Shown: positions 45,328 through 56,014 of the stretch, piece after piece
How positions within the stretch are numbered: position 1 is the stretch's first letter
Layout of the letters: each line of letters begins with the position of its first letter
NCBI RefSeq assembly: GCF_016412875.1
Contig: NZ_JAEKPD010000007.1
Span: 248,001 to 312,000, forward strand
DNA from: Palleronia pontilimi
GTDB lineage: Bacteria; Pseudomonadota; Alphaproteobacteria; Rhodobacterales; Rhodobacteraceae
Direction: 5' to 3'
DNA: 64,000 nt
Translations under genes and position numbers: made by a program
The notes under the pieces: model-generated
Database searches by the model: none
Told to the model about the DNA's origin: nothing
The model's input: the letters and a program-made list of their open reading frames with translations, nothing else

Positions 45328-45768
45328 ATGCGCTGGATCGACATTCCGCCGAACTGGCTGGCCGCGCATCTGCTGGCGCTGTGGGTGCTGGGCGAGGGCG
45401 GGCCGCAAATCGAAGGCCGGGTCTGGGATGCGCTTGGGGTGTGCCTGATCGTGCTGGGACTGGCGCTCATGCTCTGGTCGGTGGTCTGGATGGTGCGCGC
45501 GCGCACGACGCCGATCCCGCACCGGATGCCGTCGGCGCTGGTGACGGGCGGGCCGTTCCTGTTCTCGCGCAACCCGATCTATCTGGGCGACATGATGATC
45601 CTGGCCGGTGCCGTCGCCTGGAGCGGGGCGGTTCTGGGACTGCTCCTTCTGCCGCTTCTGCTGGTCATCCTGACGCGACGCTTTATCATCCCCGAAGAGA
45701 AACGCCTGACACGCGCGTTTGGACCGGCCTATGAAAGCTGGGCCAGGCGGGTCAGGCGGTGGTTGTAA
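45328..45768 (+). CDS. Isoprenylcysteine carboxyl methyltransferase-like membrane protein
   Basis: 146 residues from ATG 45328 (GGAAGG ten bases upstream); ATG 45310 and 45283 are possible and would leave little room for promoters. Four or five membrane helices; the SAM-binding region of the ICMT/PEMT family is visible as LVTGGPFLFSRNPIYLGD and EEKRLTRAFGPAYESW. Substrate unknown; bacterial members methylate lipids, amines or ions. Confidence 0.8.
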   Translation: MRWIDIPPNWLAAHLLALWVLGEGGPQIEGRVWDALGVCLIVLGLALMLWSVVWMVRARTTPIPHRMPSALVTGGPFLFSRNPIYLGDMMILAGAVAWSGAVLGLLLLPLLLVILTRRFIIPEEKRLTRAFGPAYESWARRVRRWL

Positions 45769-45798
45769 GGGTTGAAAAGGTTTCGCGCGGTGGGCTGC

Positions 45799-45827
45799 TT
45801 GCGAAATATTATTGCGCAGGCTAGTCA
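45799..45827 (+). promoter_or_regulatory. Possible sigma-70 promoter of pntAB
   Basis: TTGCGA (45799-45804) and TAGTCA (45822-45827) are separated by 17 bases, in an AT-rich island (AATATTATT) in the intergenic region before pntA. The match to consensus is moderate. Confidence 0.35.
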
Positions 45828-45870
45828 GCTTCGTTGACGGGACAGCAAGGCGCACAAGGAGAGGGCGGAG

Positions 45871-47442
45871 ATGAAATTCGGCGTAATCGGCGAACACCAG
45901 GACAGCGAGGCGCGCGTCGCGATGACGCCCGCCTCGGCGGCGCAACTGCAAAAGCTGGGCCATGAATGCGTGATCCAGGCAGGGGCGGGCGCCAAGGCGG
46001 ACTTCGCCGATGACCTTTACCGCGACGCAGGCGTCGAGGTTCTGGACAGCAAGCAGGCGGTCTTCGACCAGGCCGACGTGATCGCCAAGGTGCGACCGCC
46101 CTCCGAAGAAGAAGTGGACATGCTGCGCGAAGGCCAGACGCTGATCTCGTTCTTCTATCCGGCCGAAAACGAGGACCTGATGAAGCGCGCCGCCGACAAG
46201 GGCGCATCGGTCATCGCCATGGACATGGTGCCGCGCATCAGCCGCGCGCAGAAGATGGACGCGCTGTCGTCCATGGCCAATATCGCGGGCTACCGCGCCG
46301 TGATCGAGGCGGCCAACAACTTCGGCAGCTTCATGACCGGCCAGGTGACCGCCGCGGGCAAGGTGCCGCCGGCCAAGATCCTGGTGGTGGGCGCGGGCGT
46401 CGCGGGCCTGGCCGCCATCGGTGCCGCCACGTCGCTGGGCGCCATCACCTACGCCTTCGACGTGCGCCCCGAAGTGGCCGAGCAGGTCGAGTCCATGGGC
46501 GCCGAGTTCGTCTATCTCGACTTCGAGGGCGAGGATGACGGCGCGGGCGAGGGTGGGTATGCCAAGCCCTCCAGCCCCGAGTTCCGCGAGGCGCAGCTGG
46601 CCAAGTTCCGCGAAATGGCGCCGGACATGGACATCGTCATCACAACGGCGCTGATCCCCAACCGCGAAGCGCCCGAGCTCTGGACCGAGGACATGGTCAA
46701 GGCCATGAAGCCCGGCTCGGTGATCGTGGACCTGGCCGCCGAGAAGGGCGGCAACTGCAAGATGACCGTCAAGGACGAGAAGATCGTCACCGACAACAAC
46801 GTCACCATCATCGGCTATACCGATTTCCCCAGCCGGATGGCCAAGCAGTCCTCGACGCTCTATTCCACCAACGTGCGGCACATGATGGCCGATCTGACGC
46901 CCGAAAAGGACGGCCAGATCGTGCATAACATGGAAGACCAGGTGATCCGCGACAGCACCATCGCCCATGGTGGCGAGGTGACGTGGCCACCGCCCAAGCG
47001 CGAAAGCCCGTCCCCCAAGAAAGAGCAGAAATCCGAGAAGCCGAAGAAGAAGACGGCCGAGGAAAAGGCCGCCGAAGAGGCCGAGGCGTTCAAGAAGCAG
47101 ACCCAGCAACAGGTGGGCATGCTGGCCGCGGGCGGCGTCCTGCTGCTGCTGGTCGGCGCCGTGGCGCCCGAGAGCTTCATGAGCCACTTCATCGTCTTCG
47201 CGCTGGCCTGTTTCGTGGGCTTCCAGGTGATCTGGGGCGTGGCGCACAGCCTTCACACGCCGCTCATGGCCGTGACCAACGCCGTCTCTGGCATCGTCAT
47301 CCTGGGCGCGCTTCTGCAGATCGGGTCGGGCAACTGGATCGTCGTGATCCTGAGCTTCGTGTCGGTGCTCATCGCATCCATCAACATCGTCGGGGGCTTT
47401 TTGGTGACGCGCCGGATGCTGTCGATGTTCGTCAAATCGTAA
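45871..47442 (+). CDS. pntA: NAD(P) transhydrogenase subunit alpha
   Basis: 523 residues, the fused E. coli-type alpha subunit. NAD-binding dI domain with GAGVAGLAA at 174-182 and the RQD-loop region; then a Lys/Glu-rich linker (about 375-405) and four membrane helices to the end. With PntB it couples proton flow to NADPH formation. AGGAGAGGG precedes ATG 45871. pntB begins 10 bases after its stop. Confidence 0.96.
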   Translation: MKFGVIGEHQDSEARVAMTPASAAQLQKLGHECVIQAGAGAKADFADDLYRDAGVEVLDSKQAVFDQADVIAKVRPPSEEEVDMLREGQTLISFFYPAENEDLMKRAADKGASVIAMDMVPRISRAQKMDALSSMANIAGYRAVIEAANNFGSFMTGQVTAAGKVPPAKILVVGAGVAGLAAIGAATSLGAITYAFDVRPEVAEQVESMGAEFVYLDFEGEDDGAGEGGYAKPSSPEFREAQLAKFREMAPDMDIVITTALIPNREAPELWTEDMVKAMKPGSVIVDLAAEKGGNCKMTVKDEKIVTDNNVTIIGYTDFPSRMAKQSSTLYSTNVRHMMADLTPEKDGQIVHNMEDQVIRDSTIAHGGEVTWPPPKRESPSPKKEQKSEKPKKKTAEEKAAEEAEAFKKQTQQQVGMLAAGGVLLLLVGAVAPESFMSHFIVFALACFVGFQVIWGVAHSLHTPLMAVTNAVSGIVILGALLQIGSGNWIVVILSFVSVLIASINIVGGFLVTRRMLSMFVKS

Positions 47443-47452
47443 GGGGACCATC

Positions 47453-48901
47453 ATGATCGGACTGGGTATCCAATCGGCGGCCTATATCGTCGCCACCATC
47501 CTGTTCATTCTGGCCCTGGGCGGTCTGAAGGACGAGGAAAGCGCCAAGCGCGCCATCTGGTACGGCATCGTCGGCATGGCGCTGGCCGTGTTCGCGACCG
47601 TGTTCGGGCCGGGCGTGCAGAACCTGCTCATCATCTTGGTGGCGGTCGCCGCGGGCGGCTTCGCGGGCTGGTTCATCGCGGGCAAGGTGCAGATGACCGA
47701 GATGCCGCAGCTGGTGGCGGCGCTGCATTCGTTCGTGGGCCTCGCGGCCGTGTTCATCGGGCTCAACGCCGACATCATGCTGGGCGCCGTCAGTGCCATG
47801 CGCGACAGCGGCATGAGCCTCGAGGACGCGGGCCTCACCGGCTTCGGTGAAAAGCTGTGGAACAAGGACACGGTCGAGATCGCGATCCTGAAGGTCGAGG
47901 TCTTCCTGGGCATCTTCATCGGTGCCGTGACCTTCACCGGCTCGATCATCGCCTTCGGCAAGCTGGCGGGCAAGGTGGACGGCAAGTCCAGCCAGCTGCC
48001 CGGCGGGCACATGCTGAACCTGGGATCGGTCATCGCCTGCCTGATCCTCGGGATCCTCTACTACAACGGGGCGGGCATCTGGGCGCCCGTGCTGGTCGCG
48101 ATCATCGCGGGCTTCATCGGCTATCACCTGATCATGGGCATCGGCGGCGCCGACATGCCGGTGGTGGTGTCGATGCTGAACAGCTACTCGGGCTGGGCCG
48201 CGGCGGCGATCGGCTTCACGCTGGAAAACGATCTGTTGATCGTGACCGGCGCGCTGGTGGGCTCATCCGGTGCGATCCTGTCCTACATCATGTGCAAGGG
48301 CATGAACCGGTCCTTCGTCAGCGTGATCCTGGGCGGCTGGGGCGGCGAAAGCAGCGGCGGCAGCCAGGACATCGACGGTGAAATGGTCGCCATCGACGCC
48401 GACGGCGTGGCCGATGCGCTGCAGGATGCCGACAGCGTCATCATCGTGCCGGGCTACGGCATGGCGGTCGCGCAAGCGCAGCAGGCGGTCAGCGAGCTGA
48501 CCAAGAAGCTGCGCGACGCCGGAAAGAAGGTGCGCTTTGCCATCCACCCGGTCGCGGGCCGTCTGCCCGGCCACATGAACGTGCTGCTGGCCGAGGCCAA
48601 GGTGCCCTACGATATCGTGCTCGAGATGGACGAGATCAACGACGACTTCAAGGATACCGACGTGGTCATCGTCATCGGCTCGAACGACATCGTGAACCCG
48701 GCGGCCAATGACGATCCGGGCTCGCCCATCGCGGGGATGCCGGTGCTGCACGTGTGGGAGGCCAACCAGGTCTTCGTGTCGAAGCGCGGCTCGGGCACCG
48801 GCTATTCGGGCATCGAGAACCCGCTCTTCTACAAGGAGAACACGCGGATGTTCTATGGCGACGCGAAGGAATCGGTGAACGAGCTTCTCAAGAAGCTCTG
48901 A
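47453..48901 (+). CDS. pntB: NAD(P) transhydrogenase subunit beta
   Basis: 482 residues. About nine membrane helices (dII), then the NADP-binding dIII domain from about residue 315: [33 protein letters not shown] and [16 protein letters not shown] are invariant features. It completes the proton-translocating transhydrogenase with pntA and is followed by a strong terminator. Confidence 0.97.
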   Translation: MIGLGIQSAAYIVATILFILALGGLKDEESAKRAIWYGIVGMALAVFATVFGPGVQNLLIILVAVAAGGFAGWFIAGKVQMTEMPQLVAALHSFVGLAAVFIGLNADIMLGAVSAMRDSGMSLEDAGLTGFGEKLWNKDTVEIAILKVEVFLGIFIGAVTFTGSIIAFGKLAGKVDGKSSQLPGGHMLNLGSVIACLILGILYYNGAGIWAPVLVAIIAGFIGYHLIMGIGGADMPVVVSMLNSYSGWAAAAIGFTLENDLLIVTGALVGSSGAILSYIMCKGMNRSFVSVILGGWGGESSGGSQDIDGEMVAIDADGVADALQDADSVIIVPGYGMAVAQAQQAVSELTKKLRDAGKKVRFAIHPVAGRLPGHMNVLLAEAKVPYDIVLEMDEINDDFKDTDVVIVIGSNDIVNPAANDDPGSPIAGMPVLHVWEANQVFVSKRGSGTGYSGIENPLFYKENTRMFYGDAKESVNELLKKL

Positions 48902-48923
48902 GACCGGCGACACGACCGACAAC

Positions 48924-48960
48924 CGGCACCGCGGGGGCGACTCGCGGTGCCGTTTTCCTT
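48924..48960 (+). terminator. Intrinsic terminator of pntAB
   Basis: CGGCACCGCG (48924-48933) pairs perfectly with CGCGGTGCCG (48943-48952) over a nine-base loop and is followed by TTTTCCTT. The convergent antiporter ends at 48966. Confidence 0.9.
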
Positions 48961-48965
48961 GCGGG

Positions 48966-49913
48966 TCAGACCGCGCCCTGCACCAGGAATGCCAGGTAGC
49001 CTGCGTAGCCCGCCAGCAGCAGCGCGCCTTCGCCGCGGGTGATCTTCCAGCCCGTCACGGCGACCCAGCCCAGCGCCACGGTCACGGCCAGCATCACCCA
49101 GACATCGAAGGCGGCGATGCTGTCGGGCATGGCGATGGGCTTGACCAGCGCCGTCGTGCCCAGGATGCCGAGCAGGTTGTAGATGTTCGATCCGACCACG
49201 TTGCCGAAGGCCAGGTCGCCCTGGCGGCGCAACGCGGCCATGATCGACGTCACCAGCTCGGGCAACGACGTGCCCACGGCGACGATGGTCAGCCCGATGA
49301 TCGCGTCCGACACGCCCCAGCGTTCGGCCAGCGCCACGGCCGCGCCCACCAGGAGCGACGCCCCCCAGACGGTCAGCGCGATGCCACCCACGGCCAGCAC
49401 GATCGACAGCAGGACGCCCGGCTGGGCGGGCTCGTCGCCCATGTTGGGCAGGGGGGCGGCTGTTTCGGTCCGGGTCCGCTCGCCCAGATAGGCCAGCGTG
49501 ATATAGGCGATCAGCCCGCCGATCAGCGCCAGCCCGACGGGGCGTGACAGCGTGCCCAGCTGGCTCAGGATCACGACGGCGATGGTCGCGGCGATCAGCG
49601 CCAGCCCGTCGCGCCGGAAGGCGGCGGGCGACACGATGACGGGAAGAAGCACGGCAGACACGCCGAGGATCAGCAGGATATTGGCGATGTTCGAGCCGAC
49701 CACGTTGCCGACGGCGATGCCCGGCGAGCCCGCCAACGCGGCCTGGATCGACGTGACGAGCTCGGGCGTCGAGGTGCCGAAACCCACGACGGTCAGGCCG
49801 ATCAGCAAGGGCGAGACGCCGAAGCGGGCCGCCAGTGCCACGGCGCCGCGCACCAGCAGCTCGCCGCCCGCGACCAGGAAAACCAGGCCGATGCCCAGTG
49901 CAAGAAATGTCAT
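48966..49913 (-). CDS. Calcium/sodium antiporter (CaCA family, YrbG-like)
   Basis: 315 residues with about ten membrane helices in two inverted halves. Each half carries an alpha repeat: GFGTSTPELVTSI with GNVVGSNIANILLILG, and AVGTSLPELVTSI with GNVVGSNIYNLLGILG, holding the ion-binding Glu residues. It exchanges Ca2+ for Na+ or H+. Convergent with pntB. The 252 bases upstream (49914-50165) have no gene I can support; they contain a dispersed repeat copy. Confidence 0.95.
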   Translation of the reverse strand: MTFLALGIGLVFLVAGGELLVRGAVALAARFGVSPLLIGLTVVGFGTSTPELVTSIQAALAGSPGIAVGNVVGSNIANILLILGVSAVLLPVIVSPAAFRRDGLALIAATIAVVILSQLGTLSRPVGLALIGGLIAYITLAYLGERTRTETAAPLPNMGDEPAQPGVLLSIVLAVGGIALTVWGASLLVGAAVALAERWGVSDAIIGLTIVAVGTSLPELVTSIMAALRRQGDLAFGNVVGSNIYNLLGILGTTALVKPIAMPDSIAAFDVWVMLAVTVALGWVAVTGWKITRGEGALLLAGYAGYLAFLVQGAV

Positions 49914-50089
49914 GATGAAGCCATCCGAAACGCCGGTCGCATGGTGAAGGCGGCCCCGACATCACGGGTGACCGGCCACCCGCCAGAGGGGCCCGGGGCC
50001 CGTGACTGATCGCCTACATCGGGTGCGCCGAGGGCTGGCACAAGGGGGCCGGCGAAAGATATCGGCGCGGGTGCGAGGGGGGGAGGGCG

Positions 50090-50133
50090 CCGGGGCGCTG
50101 CCCCGGACCCCGAGGTGTTTCGGGAAAGATGAA
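50090..50133 (-). repeat. Dispersed 3'-end repeat element, copy 2
   Basis: On the minus strand it reads TTCATCTTTCCCGAAACA, linker CCTCGGGGT, then hairpin CCGGGGC/GCCCCGG (50090-50096 with 50100-50106). It starts 32 bases after the glpK stop, on the same strand as glpK. The head is nearly identical to copy 1 at 14098. Confidence 0.75.
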
Positions 50134-50165
50134 GCCGCGAGGCCGCGCGCCGGTGGCGCCTCCGC

Positions 50166-51650
50166 TCAGACCCCCATGGTCGCCTGCACGGCGCGCTGCC
50201 AGCGATCGTATTTCGACGCGCGGGTGCGGTCGTCCATGTCGGGATGGAAGGTCTTGTCGATGCGCCACCTGTCGGCGAAGCCGTCCATGTCGGGGTAGAG
50301 CCCCGCGCGCGATCCGGCCAGCCAGGCGACCCCCAGAGCCGTGGTTTCCAGCACCTTCGGCCGGTCCACCTTGGCGCCGATGATGTCGCTGAGGAACTGC
50401 ATGGCCCAGTCCGACGCACTCATGCCGCCGTCCACGCGCAGGGTCTGCGCCTCGCCTTCGGACCAGTCGGCCTGCATCGCTTCCAGCAGGTCACGGGTCT
50501 GGTAGCCCACCGATTCCAGCGCCGCCTTGGCGAATTCCGCGGGGCCGGAATTGCGCGTGAGCCCGAAGATCGCGCCGCGGCAATCGGCGTTCCAATAAGG
50601 CGCGCCGAGGCCGGTGAAGGCGGGGACCAGCACCACGTCCTGGTTTTCGTCGGCTTTCTCGGCCAGCGGCTGCGTTTCTTTCGCTTCGCGGATGATCTTC
50701 AGCCCGTCGCGCAGCCATTGGACCACGGCGCCCGCGATGAAGATCGAGCCTTCCAGGCAATAGGTGGGCGTGCCGTCGAACTGGTAGGCGATCGTCGTCA
50801 GCAGCCGGTTTTCCGACGCTACCGCCGTGTCGCCAGTGTTGAGCAAAGCGAAACAGCCGGTGCCGTAGGTGGATTTCAGCATTCCGGGCCGGAAGCACGC
50901 CTGGCCGATGGCGGCGGCCTGCTGATCGCCCGCCACGCCCAGGATGGGGATCTCCCGCCCGAAAAGGTCGGGCCGGGTCATGCCGAAATCCGACGCGCAG
51001 TCGCGCACTTCGGGCAGCATTTCCAGTGGAATGTCCAGAAGCTCGGCGATGGTGGTGGACCAGCGCCCCTTGTGGATGTCGTAAAGCAGGGTGCGGCAGG
51101 CATTGGTGGCGTCGGTGACGTGGGACGCGCCGCCGGTTAGCTTCCAGATCAGGAAGGTGTCGACGGTGCCGAACAGAAGCTCGCCGTTGCGGGCCCGGTC
51201 GCGCGCACCGTCCACGTTGTCGAGGATCCATTTCAGCTTGGTGCCCGAGAAATAGGGGTCGAGCAGCAGGCCCGTCTTGGCGGTCACCATGCTTTCGTGG
51301 CCGTCCGATTTCAGCTGCTGGCAGATCTCGGAGGTGCGGCGGTCCTGCCAGACGATGGCCTTGTGGATGGCGCGCCCGGTGTCCTTTTCCCAGACCACGA
51401 CGGTTTCGCGCTGGTTGGTGATGCCGATGGCGTCGATGGCGTCGGCCCCGATCCCGGCCTTTTCGATCACGCCGCGGCAGGTGGCGGCCGTGGTGGTCCA
51501 CAGATCCGAGGCGTCGTGTTCGACCCAACCGCTGGCGGGGAAATGTTGCTCGAATTCCTCCTGCGCGGTGGCGGTCACCTGCATGTCGGCGTCGAACAGG
51601 ATCGCGCGGGTCGAAGTGGTGCCTTGGTCGATGGCCAGGATGTGGGTCAT
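50166..51650 (-). CDS. glpK: Glycerol kinase
   Basis: 494 residues. FGGY family: the phosphate motif DQGTTSTRA at 8-16, [39 protein letters not shown] and [13 protein letters not shown] are all typical of GlpK. It makes glycerol-3-phosphate for GlpD, encoded just upstream on the same strand. ATG 51650 has GAGGA. The open frame before it is not conserved. Confidence 0.97.
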   Translation of the reverse strand: MTHILAIDQGTTSTRAILFDADMQVTATAQEEFEQHFPASGWVEHDASDLWTTTAATCRGVIEKAGIGADAIDAIGITNQRETVVVWEKDTGRAIHKAIVWQDRRTSEICQQLKSDGHESMVTAKTGLLLDPYFSGTKLKWILDNVDGARDRARNGELLFGTVDTFLIWKLTGGASHVTDATNACRTLLYDIHKGRWSTTIAELLDIPLEMLPEVRDCASDFGMTRPDLFGREIPILGVAGDQQAAAIGQACFRPGMLKSTYGTGCFALLNTGDTAVASENRLLTTIAYQFDGTPTYCLEGSIFIAGAVVQWLRDGLKIIREAKETQPLAEKADENQDVVLVPAFTGLGAPYWNADCRGAIFGLTRNSGPAEFAKAALESVGYQTRDLLEAMQADWSEGEAQTLRVDGGMSASDWAMQFLSDIIGAKVDRPKVLETTALGVAWLAGSRAGLYPDMDGFADRWRIDKTFHPDMDDRTRASKYDRWQRAVQATMGV

Positions 51651-51696
51651 GGGATCCTCGTGTCTGGTGTCGTGGGACAACGTGGCGCGGGGCGTC

Positions 51697-51715
51697 CGCG
51701 GGGGCAAGCCCCGCG
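51697..51715. repeat. Hairpin between glpD and glpK
   Basis: CGCGGGG (51697-51703) pairs perfectly with CCCCGCG (51709-51715) over GCAAG, in the 89-base gap between glpD and glpK. It could shape relative expression of the two genes or protect the glpD 3' end; no T-run. Confidence 0.35.
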
Positions 51716-51739
51716 CGGGGGACGGGGCCGCCCGGCGGA

Positions 51740-53359
51740 TCAGGCGGCCTGCCGGCCCGCCCGCGCGTCGCGCATCCAGTCGTCCAGCGCGGCGATCTCG
51801 TCGTCGCTCATCCGCAGGCCCAGCTTGGTGCGGCGCCAGACCACGTCTTCGGCGGTGCGGGCGTATTCGTGCTCCATGAGCCAGCGCACTTCGGCTTCCG
51901 TCAGGGTGCCGCCGAACGCGCGGCCCAGGCCGTCCATCGACGTGGCATCGCCGCAGACCAGCTTGGCCTCGGTCCCGTAGGCGCGGATCAGGCGCGCGGC
52001 GTGGTAGTCGCCCAGGAAGGGATAGGCCTTTTTCAGATCTGCGGTCAGCTTGGCCACGCCGTCCACCGGAAAATCGCCGCCGGGCAGGGGGATGCCCGCG
52101 GTCCAGTCGCCGGGCAGGTTGGCGTAGAAGGGCTTGAGCTTCGCAATCGCCTGTTCGGCCAGCTTGCGATAGGTCGTGATCTTGCCGCCGAAGACGTTCA
52201 GAAGCGGCGGCTCGGAACCGCGACCGCCATCGGTGGCGGGGCCCGCGTCCAGCGACAGAACGTAGTCGCGGGTGGCTGCCGTGGCCGACTTGGCCCCGTC
52301 ATCGTAGAGTGGGCGCACGCCGGAATAGGTCCAGACGATGTCGTCGCGGGTCACCGGCTTCTCGAAGTAGTTCGACGCGAAGTCGCACAGGTACTGCGCC
52401 TCTTCGGGGGTGCATTCGGGCTTCACGCTGGGATCGTGGCCGTGGTCCTTGTCGGTGGTGCCGATCAGGGTGAAATCCGTCTCGTAGGGGATGGCGAAGA
52501 TGATGCGCCCGTCTTCGCCCTGGAAGAAATAGCACTTGCCGTGATCGTAGAGCTTCCTGGTGACGATATGCGACCCGCGCACCAGCCGGACCCCTTCGGA
52601 CGAGTTCATGCGCACCGTGTTCTTCACCACGTTTTCGACCCATGGCCCGCCCGCATTCACCAAACCGCGGGCGCGGACCGTTTCCTGCGCGCCGGTCTCG
52701 ATGTCTTCCAGCGTGATCTCCCACAGCCCGTCGCGCCGCTCGGCCGACAGGACCTTGGTGCGGGTCATGATGCGCGCGCCGCGTTCTTCGGCGTCGCGGG
52801 CGTTGAGCGTGACCAGGCGCGAATCCTCGACCCAGCAATCGCTGTACTCATAGGCCTTCTTGAATCGGTCGCTGATCGGCTTGCCCTCGGGCGCGGTTGT
52901 CAGGTCCAGCGTCTTGGTGCCCGGCAGGTATTTGCGCCCGCCCAGGTTGTCGTACATGAACAATCCCAGCCGGATCAGCCAGGCGGGGCGGCGGCCCTTC
53001 ATCCAGGGCATCACCGTGTTCAGCAGCTTCGAGGTGGGCGTGTCGCCCTCGAACCGCATGTCGGGCGAATAGGGCAGCACGAAGCGCATGGGCCAGCTGA
53101 TATGGGGCATGGCTTCCAGCAGCGTTTCACGCTCGACCAGCGCCTTTTTCACCAGTCCCACCTCGAAGAATTCCAGGTAGCGCAGGCCGCCGTGGAAGAG
53201 CTTGGTGGATTTCGACGACGTGGCGCCCGCCAGGTCGCCCATCTCGGCCAGTGCGACGCTCAGGCCGCGGCCCTGGGCGTCGCGGGCGATGCCGGTGCCG
53301 TTGATGCCGCCGCCGATGACGAACAGGTCGTGGATCTTGGTCTCTTGGGTCTCGGCCAT
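51740..53359 (-). CDS. glpD: Aerobic glycerol-3-phosphate dehydrogenase
   Basis: 539 residues. Membrane-associated flavoprotein oxidising glycerol-3-phosphate to dihydroxyacetone phosphate with quinone. FAD loop GGGINGTG at 16-23, [15 protein letters not shown], and the C-terminal domain with [23 protein letters not shown] 53359 begins [17 protein letters not shown]. The same frame is open upstream for a further 420 codons, but that is antisense-like noise over the photolyase gene. Confidence 0.97.
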   Translation of the reverse strand: MAETQETKIHDLFVIGGGINGTGIARDAQGRGLSVALAEMGDLAGATSSKSTKLFHGGLRYLEFFEVGLVKKALVERETLLEAMPHISWPMRFVLPYSPDMRFEGDTPTSKLLNTVMPWMKGRRPAWLIRLGLFMYDNLGGRKYLPGTKTLDLTTAPEGKPISDRFKKAYEYSDCWVEDSRLVTLNARDAEERGARIMTRTKVLSAERRDGLWEITLEDIETGAQETVRARGLVNAGGPWVENVVKNTVRMNSSEGVRLVRGSHIVTRKLYDHGKCYFFQGEDGRIIFAIPYETDFTLIGTTDKDHGHDPSVKPECTPEEAQYLCDFASNYFEKPVTRDDIVWTYSGVRPLYDDGAKSATAATRDYVLSLDAGPATDGGRGSEPPLLNVFGGKITTYRKLAEQAIAKLKPFYANLPGDWTAGIPLPGGDFPVDGVAKLTADLKKAYPFLGDYHAARLIRAYGTEAKLVCGDATSMDGLGRAFGGTLTEAEVRWLMEHEYARTAEDVVWRRTKLGLRMSDDEIAALDDWMRDARAGRQAA

Positions 53360-53457
53360 GGTCGGTCCCCCTGTCTGATGACTGCGTTCTGACAGACAAT
53401 AGACCGATTGGCCGCAAGATGCAGGGGGAGAGTGTGGATTTGCCGCGCGCGCCGCGC

Positions 53458-54609
53458 TCAGACCAGGTCCAGCAGGTCGGGAATGCGCTTCTTCAGCTTG
53501 AAGAACCCCGCCGTCGCGTGGGGCCAGGCGGCCTGGTTGTAGGCGTGGTGCACGAACCGGATCGGCAGATCGGTGGCCCGCAGCAGATCCCGCGCGGGGC
53601 CGGTGGGCACGTAGGGGACGACGATCTGCTGTAGCTCGTGGCGTTGCGCCCAGCGGGTCAGGGATTCGGCGTCGTCCAGCCGCTCGGCGTCCAGGTCCAG
53701 CCGTGTTTCGGTGTCGGCCAGCGCCCGATCGGTGAAGTCCAGCACGTGCGGCGCGACCTTCAGGGGCGAGCGTCCCGCCGCGCCGCTGAGCGTCGCGCTG
53801 GCCGCGAAGGCCATGTCCGGAAGGTCCGGCGTCAGGTCTTCCTCGGTCAGCAGCAGACCGCTGCGCAGATCGGGATCGACCTTCTGCGGCGGGGGCAGGT
53901 CGCGCGGCTCGGGCAAGGGAGGACCGTCCAGCGGGGCGGGATCTTCGTTCAGCTCGCCCTTGGGGTCGAATTGCCCGCCCGAGAAGCGCCTGATGTTGTC
54001 GGCGCGCGCCACGTAGTGCTTTCCGCGCGTGTGCAGCCCCGCCACCCAGCGCCACGAGCACGTGTTGGAGGCCGGATCGCCGTCGAGCAACTGGCGCAGG
54101 AAGAAATCCGCCCCAAGCTGCCACGGCAGGCGCAGGGTGAAGATCCAGATCGACGCGAACCACATGCGTGCGTGGTTGTGCAGCCAGCCGGTGTCGGTCA
54201 GCTGCCCCGCCCAATGGTCGAAACAATCGATACCGGTCGCACCCGCGCAGGCCTGCTCCCACCCCTTGCGCAGGCCGCTTTCGGTGGCCAGCCTGTTGCG
54301 GGCGGCGTCGACCCCGGTCCGGTAATCGTCCCAGATCTCCGGGCGCAGTTCGAGCCACCCCTTGAAATAGCTGCGCCACACGACTTCCTGGATGAACTTT
54401 TCGGCCGAGTCGGACCCGTGCACGTCCAGCACCGCGCGCAGGACCTCGGGCTCGGACACCAGACGGTGGCGCAGCCAGGGCGACAGTTGCGACACGCCGT
54501 CGGGACGGTCGAAATTGCGGCGCTGGGCATAGGATGCACCGGCATCGGGCAGGAAGGCGTGCAGCCGCTCGAGCCCGGCGGCGCGGGTGGGGATGAAGTC
54601 CTGGGTCAT
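53458..54609 (-). CDS. Photolyase/cryptochrome-like FAD-binding protein without N-terminal antenna domain
   Basis: 383 residues. Residues 10-225 match the photolyase FAD domain: YAQRRNFDRPDGVSQLSPWL, TGIDCFDHWAGQLTDTGWLH, HNHARMWFASIWIF and LLDGDPASNTCSWRWVAGLH. Normally a 130-residue antenna domain precedes this; here it is absent. Instead, a C-terminal region (about 275-383) with alpha/beta character, LQQIVVPYVPTGP and YNQAAWPHATAGFFKLKKRI, follows. Relatives exist in other roseobacters as far as I recall. Photorepair activity is unproven. ATG 54609; 98 bases upstream of glpD. Confidence 0.85.
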   Translation of the reverse strand: MTQDFIPTRAAGLERLHAFLPDAGASYAQRRNFDRPDGVSQLSPWLRHRLVSEPEVLRAVLDVHGSDSAEKFIQEVVWRSYFKGWLELRPEIWDDYRTGVDAARNRLATESGLRKGWEQACAGATGIDCFDHWAGQLTDTGWLHNHARMWFASIWIFTLRLPWQLGADFFLRQLLDGDPASNTCSWRWVAGLHTRGKHYVARADNIRRFSGGQFDPKGELNEDPAPLDGPPLPEPRDLPPPQKVDPDLRSGLLLTEEDLTPDLPDMAFAASATLSGAAGRSPLKVAPHVLDFTDRALADTETRLDLDAERLDDAESLTRWAQRHELQQIVVPYVPTGPARDLLRATDLPIRFVHHAYNQAAWPHATAGFFKLKKRIPDLLDLV

Positions 54610-54748
54610 GGGGGGGCAAGCTAGCCCGAAGGTCGCGTCGGGCGAGGCGGTCTGGCTTGGGCTTCGTGACGTGGGTCTCCCGCGACGGATGAAGCGGCCG
54701 GGCGGCGCGCTATGTGATGGCCCCAGCGCAAAACAGGCCGGAGATCCC

Positions 54749-55870
54749 ATGAACATTTTCACATTCCGCACGGCATCCCAGATCCAGTTCGGTCGCGGCA
54801 TCGCCCGCGACAGTGCGGCGTCCATCGCGACGCTGGGCAAACGGGTCCTGCTGGTGGGCGGCGGCACGCCCGCGCGGTCCGACTGGCTGGCCGACGCGCT
54901 TGACGCCAGGGGCTGCACGGTGGCGCGTTTTTCGGTCTCAGGCGAGCCGGACGTAGCCATGGTGCAGGCGGGCGTCGAGGCCGCGCGCTCTGCGGGTGCG
55001 CAGGTGGTGGTCAGCCTTGGCGGCGGCGCGGTCATCGACGCGGGCAAGGCCATCGCCGCGCTGGTCCCGGCGACGCGCGACCTGATGGATCACCTTGAAG
55101 TCGTGGGCAAGGGCCTGCCGCTTGAAGCGGCGCCGCTGCCCTTCGTCGCGCTGCCGACGACGGCAGGCACCGGGGCCGAGGTCACGAAAAACGCGGTGAT
55201 CGGTGTGCCCGATGCCGGGCGCAAGGTCAGCCTGCGCGACGACCGGATGCTTGCCGACATGGCGATCGTCGATCCGGCCCTGACGGATGGCTGCCCGAAA
55301 TCCGTGACCCTGGCCAGCGGGCTGGACGCGGTGACGCAGGTCATCGAGCCCTATCTCAGCACCAAGGCCAACCCGCTGACCGACGCGCTGTGCCGCGCGG
55401 CGATTCCCATGGGACTTCAAGCCCTGGTCCGGCTGATGGAGGGTGAGAACCCCGACGCCCGCGATGCGCTGGCCTATGTCAGCCTTTCGGGGGGCCTCGC
55501 GCTGGCCAATGCTGGTCTGGGTGCGGTCCACGGCCTTGCCGGGCCCATCGGCGGTGTCAGCCCCGCGCCCCACGGTGCCGTCTGCGGCGCGCTGCTGCCC
55601 CATATCCTGCGCGCCAATTCCGCCCGGCTGGACGGGGACATGGCCGCTCGCATGGCCGAGGTGCAGGGCTGGATCGACACCGCGCTGGACGGCCAGGACC
55701 TGGCCGACTGGTCCCGCGCGCAAGGATTGCCGACGCTTGGCGACATGGGACTGGACGCCGGGCAATTCGACTCGGTGGCGCAGGCGGCGGCGGAATCGTC
55801 GTCGATGAAGGGCAATCCCGTGGCGCTGGACCGCGCGACGCTGGTCGAGGTCTTGCGGGCGGCCGCCTGA
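54749..55870 (+). CDS. Iron-containing alcohol dehydrogenase
   Basis: 373 residues of the group III ADH family. N-terminal FGRGIARDS, the GGGAVIDAGKAIAALV cofactor motif, PTTAGTGAEVTKNAVI, and metal-ligand region AHGLAG-like VHGLAGPIGGVSPAPHGAVC. Substrate unknown; could be a lactaldehyde, maleylacetate or similar reductase. ATG 54749 is preceded by GGAGA. Divergent from the photolyase-like gene. Confidence 0.9.
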   Translation: MNIFTFRTASQIQFGRGIARDSAASIATLGKRVLLVGGGTPARSDWLADALDARGCTVARFSVSGEPDVAMVQAGVEAARSAGAQVVVSLGGGAVIDAGKAIAALVPATRDLMDHLEVVGKGLPLEAAPLPFVALPTTAGTGAEVTKNAVIGVPDAGRKVSLRDDRMLADMAIVDPALTDGCPKSVTLASGLDAVTQVIEPYLSTKANPLTDALCRAAIPMGLQALVRLMEGENPDARDALAYVSLSGGLALANAGLGAVHGLAGPIGGVSPAPHGAVCGALLPHILRANSARLDGDMAARMAEVQGWIDTALDGQDLADWSRAQGLPTLGDMGLDAGQFDSVAQAAAESSSMKGNPVALDRATLVEVLRAAA

Positions 55871-56014
55871 CGCCGCGGCAGCGCCGCGATCCGCAGGCCG
55901 GTGCGCGGCCCCGCGGTAAAAACCTCGTGCCCTTGCGGCGGCTGGGACGCGATACTAAGACTCAGTCAACCAGAACGGCGTACTCCCAACCATAAGCATC
56001 CCGAGGCAGTTTTT

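Noticed and set aside
51740-54619. 959-codon frame that runs through glpD into the photolyase region
   Set aside because: Only 51740-53359 encodes GlpD; the upstream part is out of frame with the photolyase-like protein and carries no motif.
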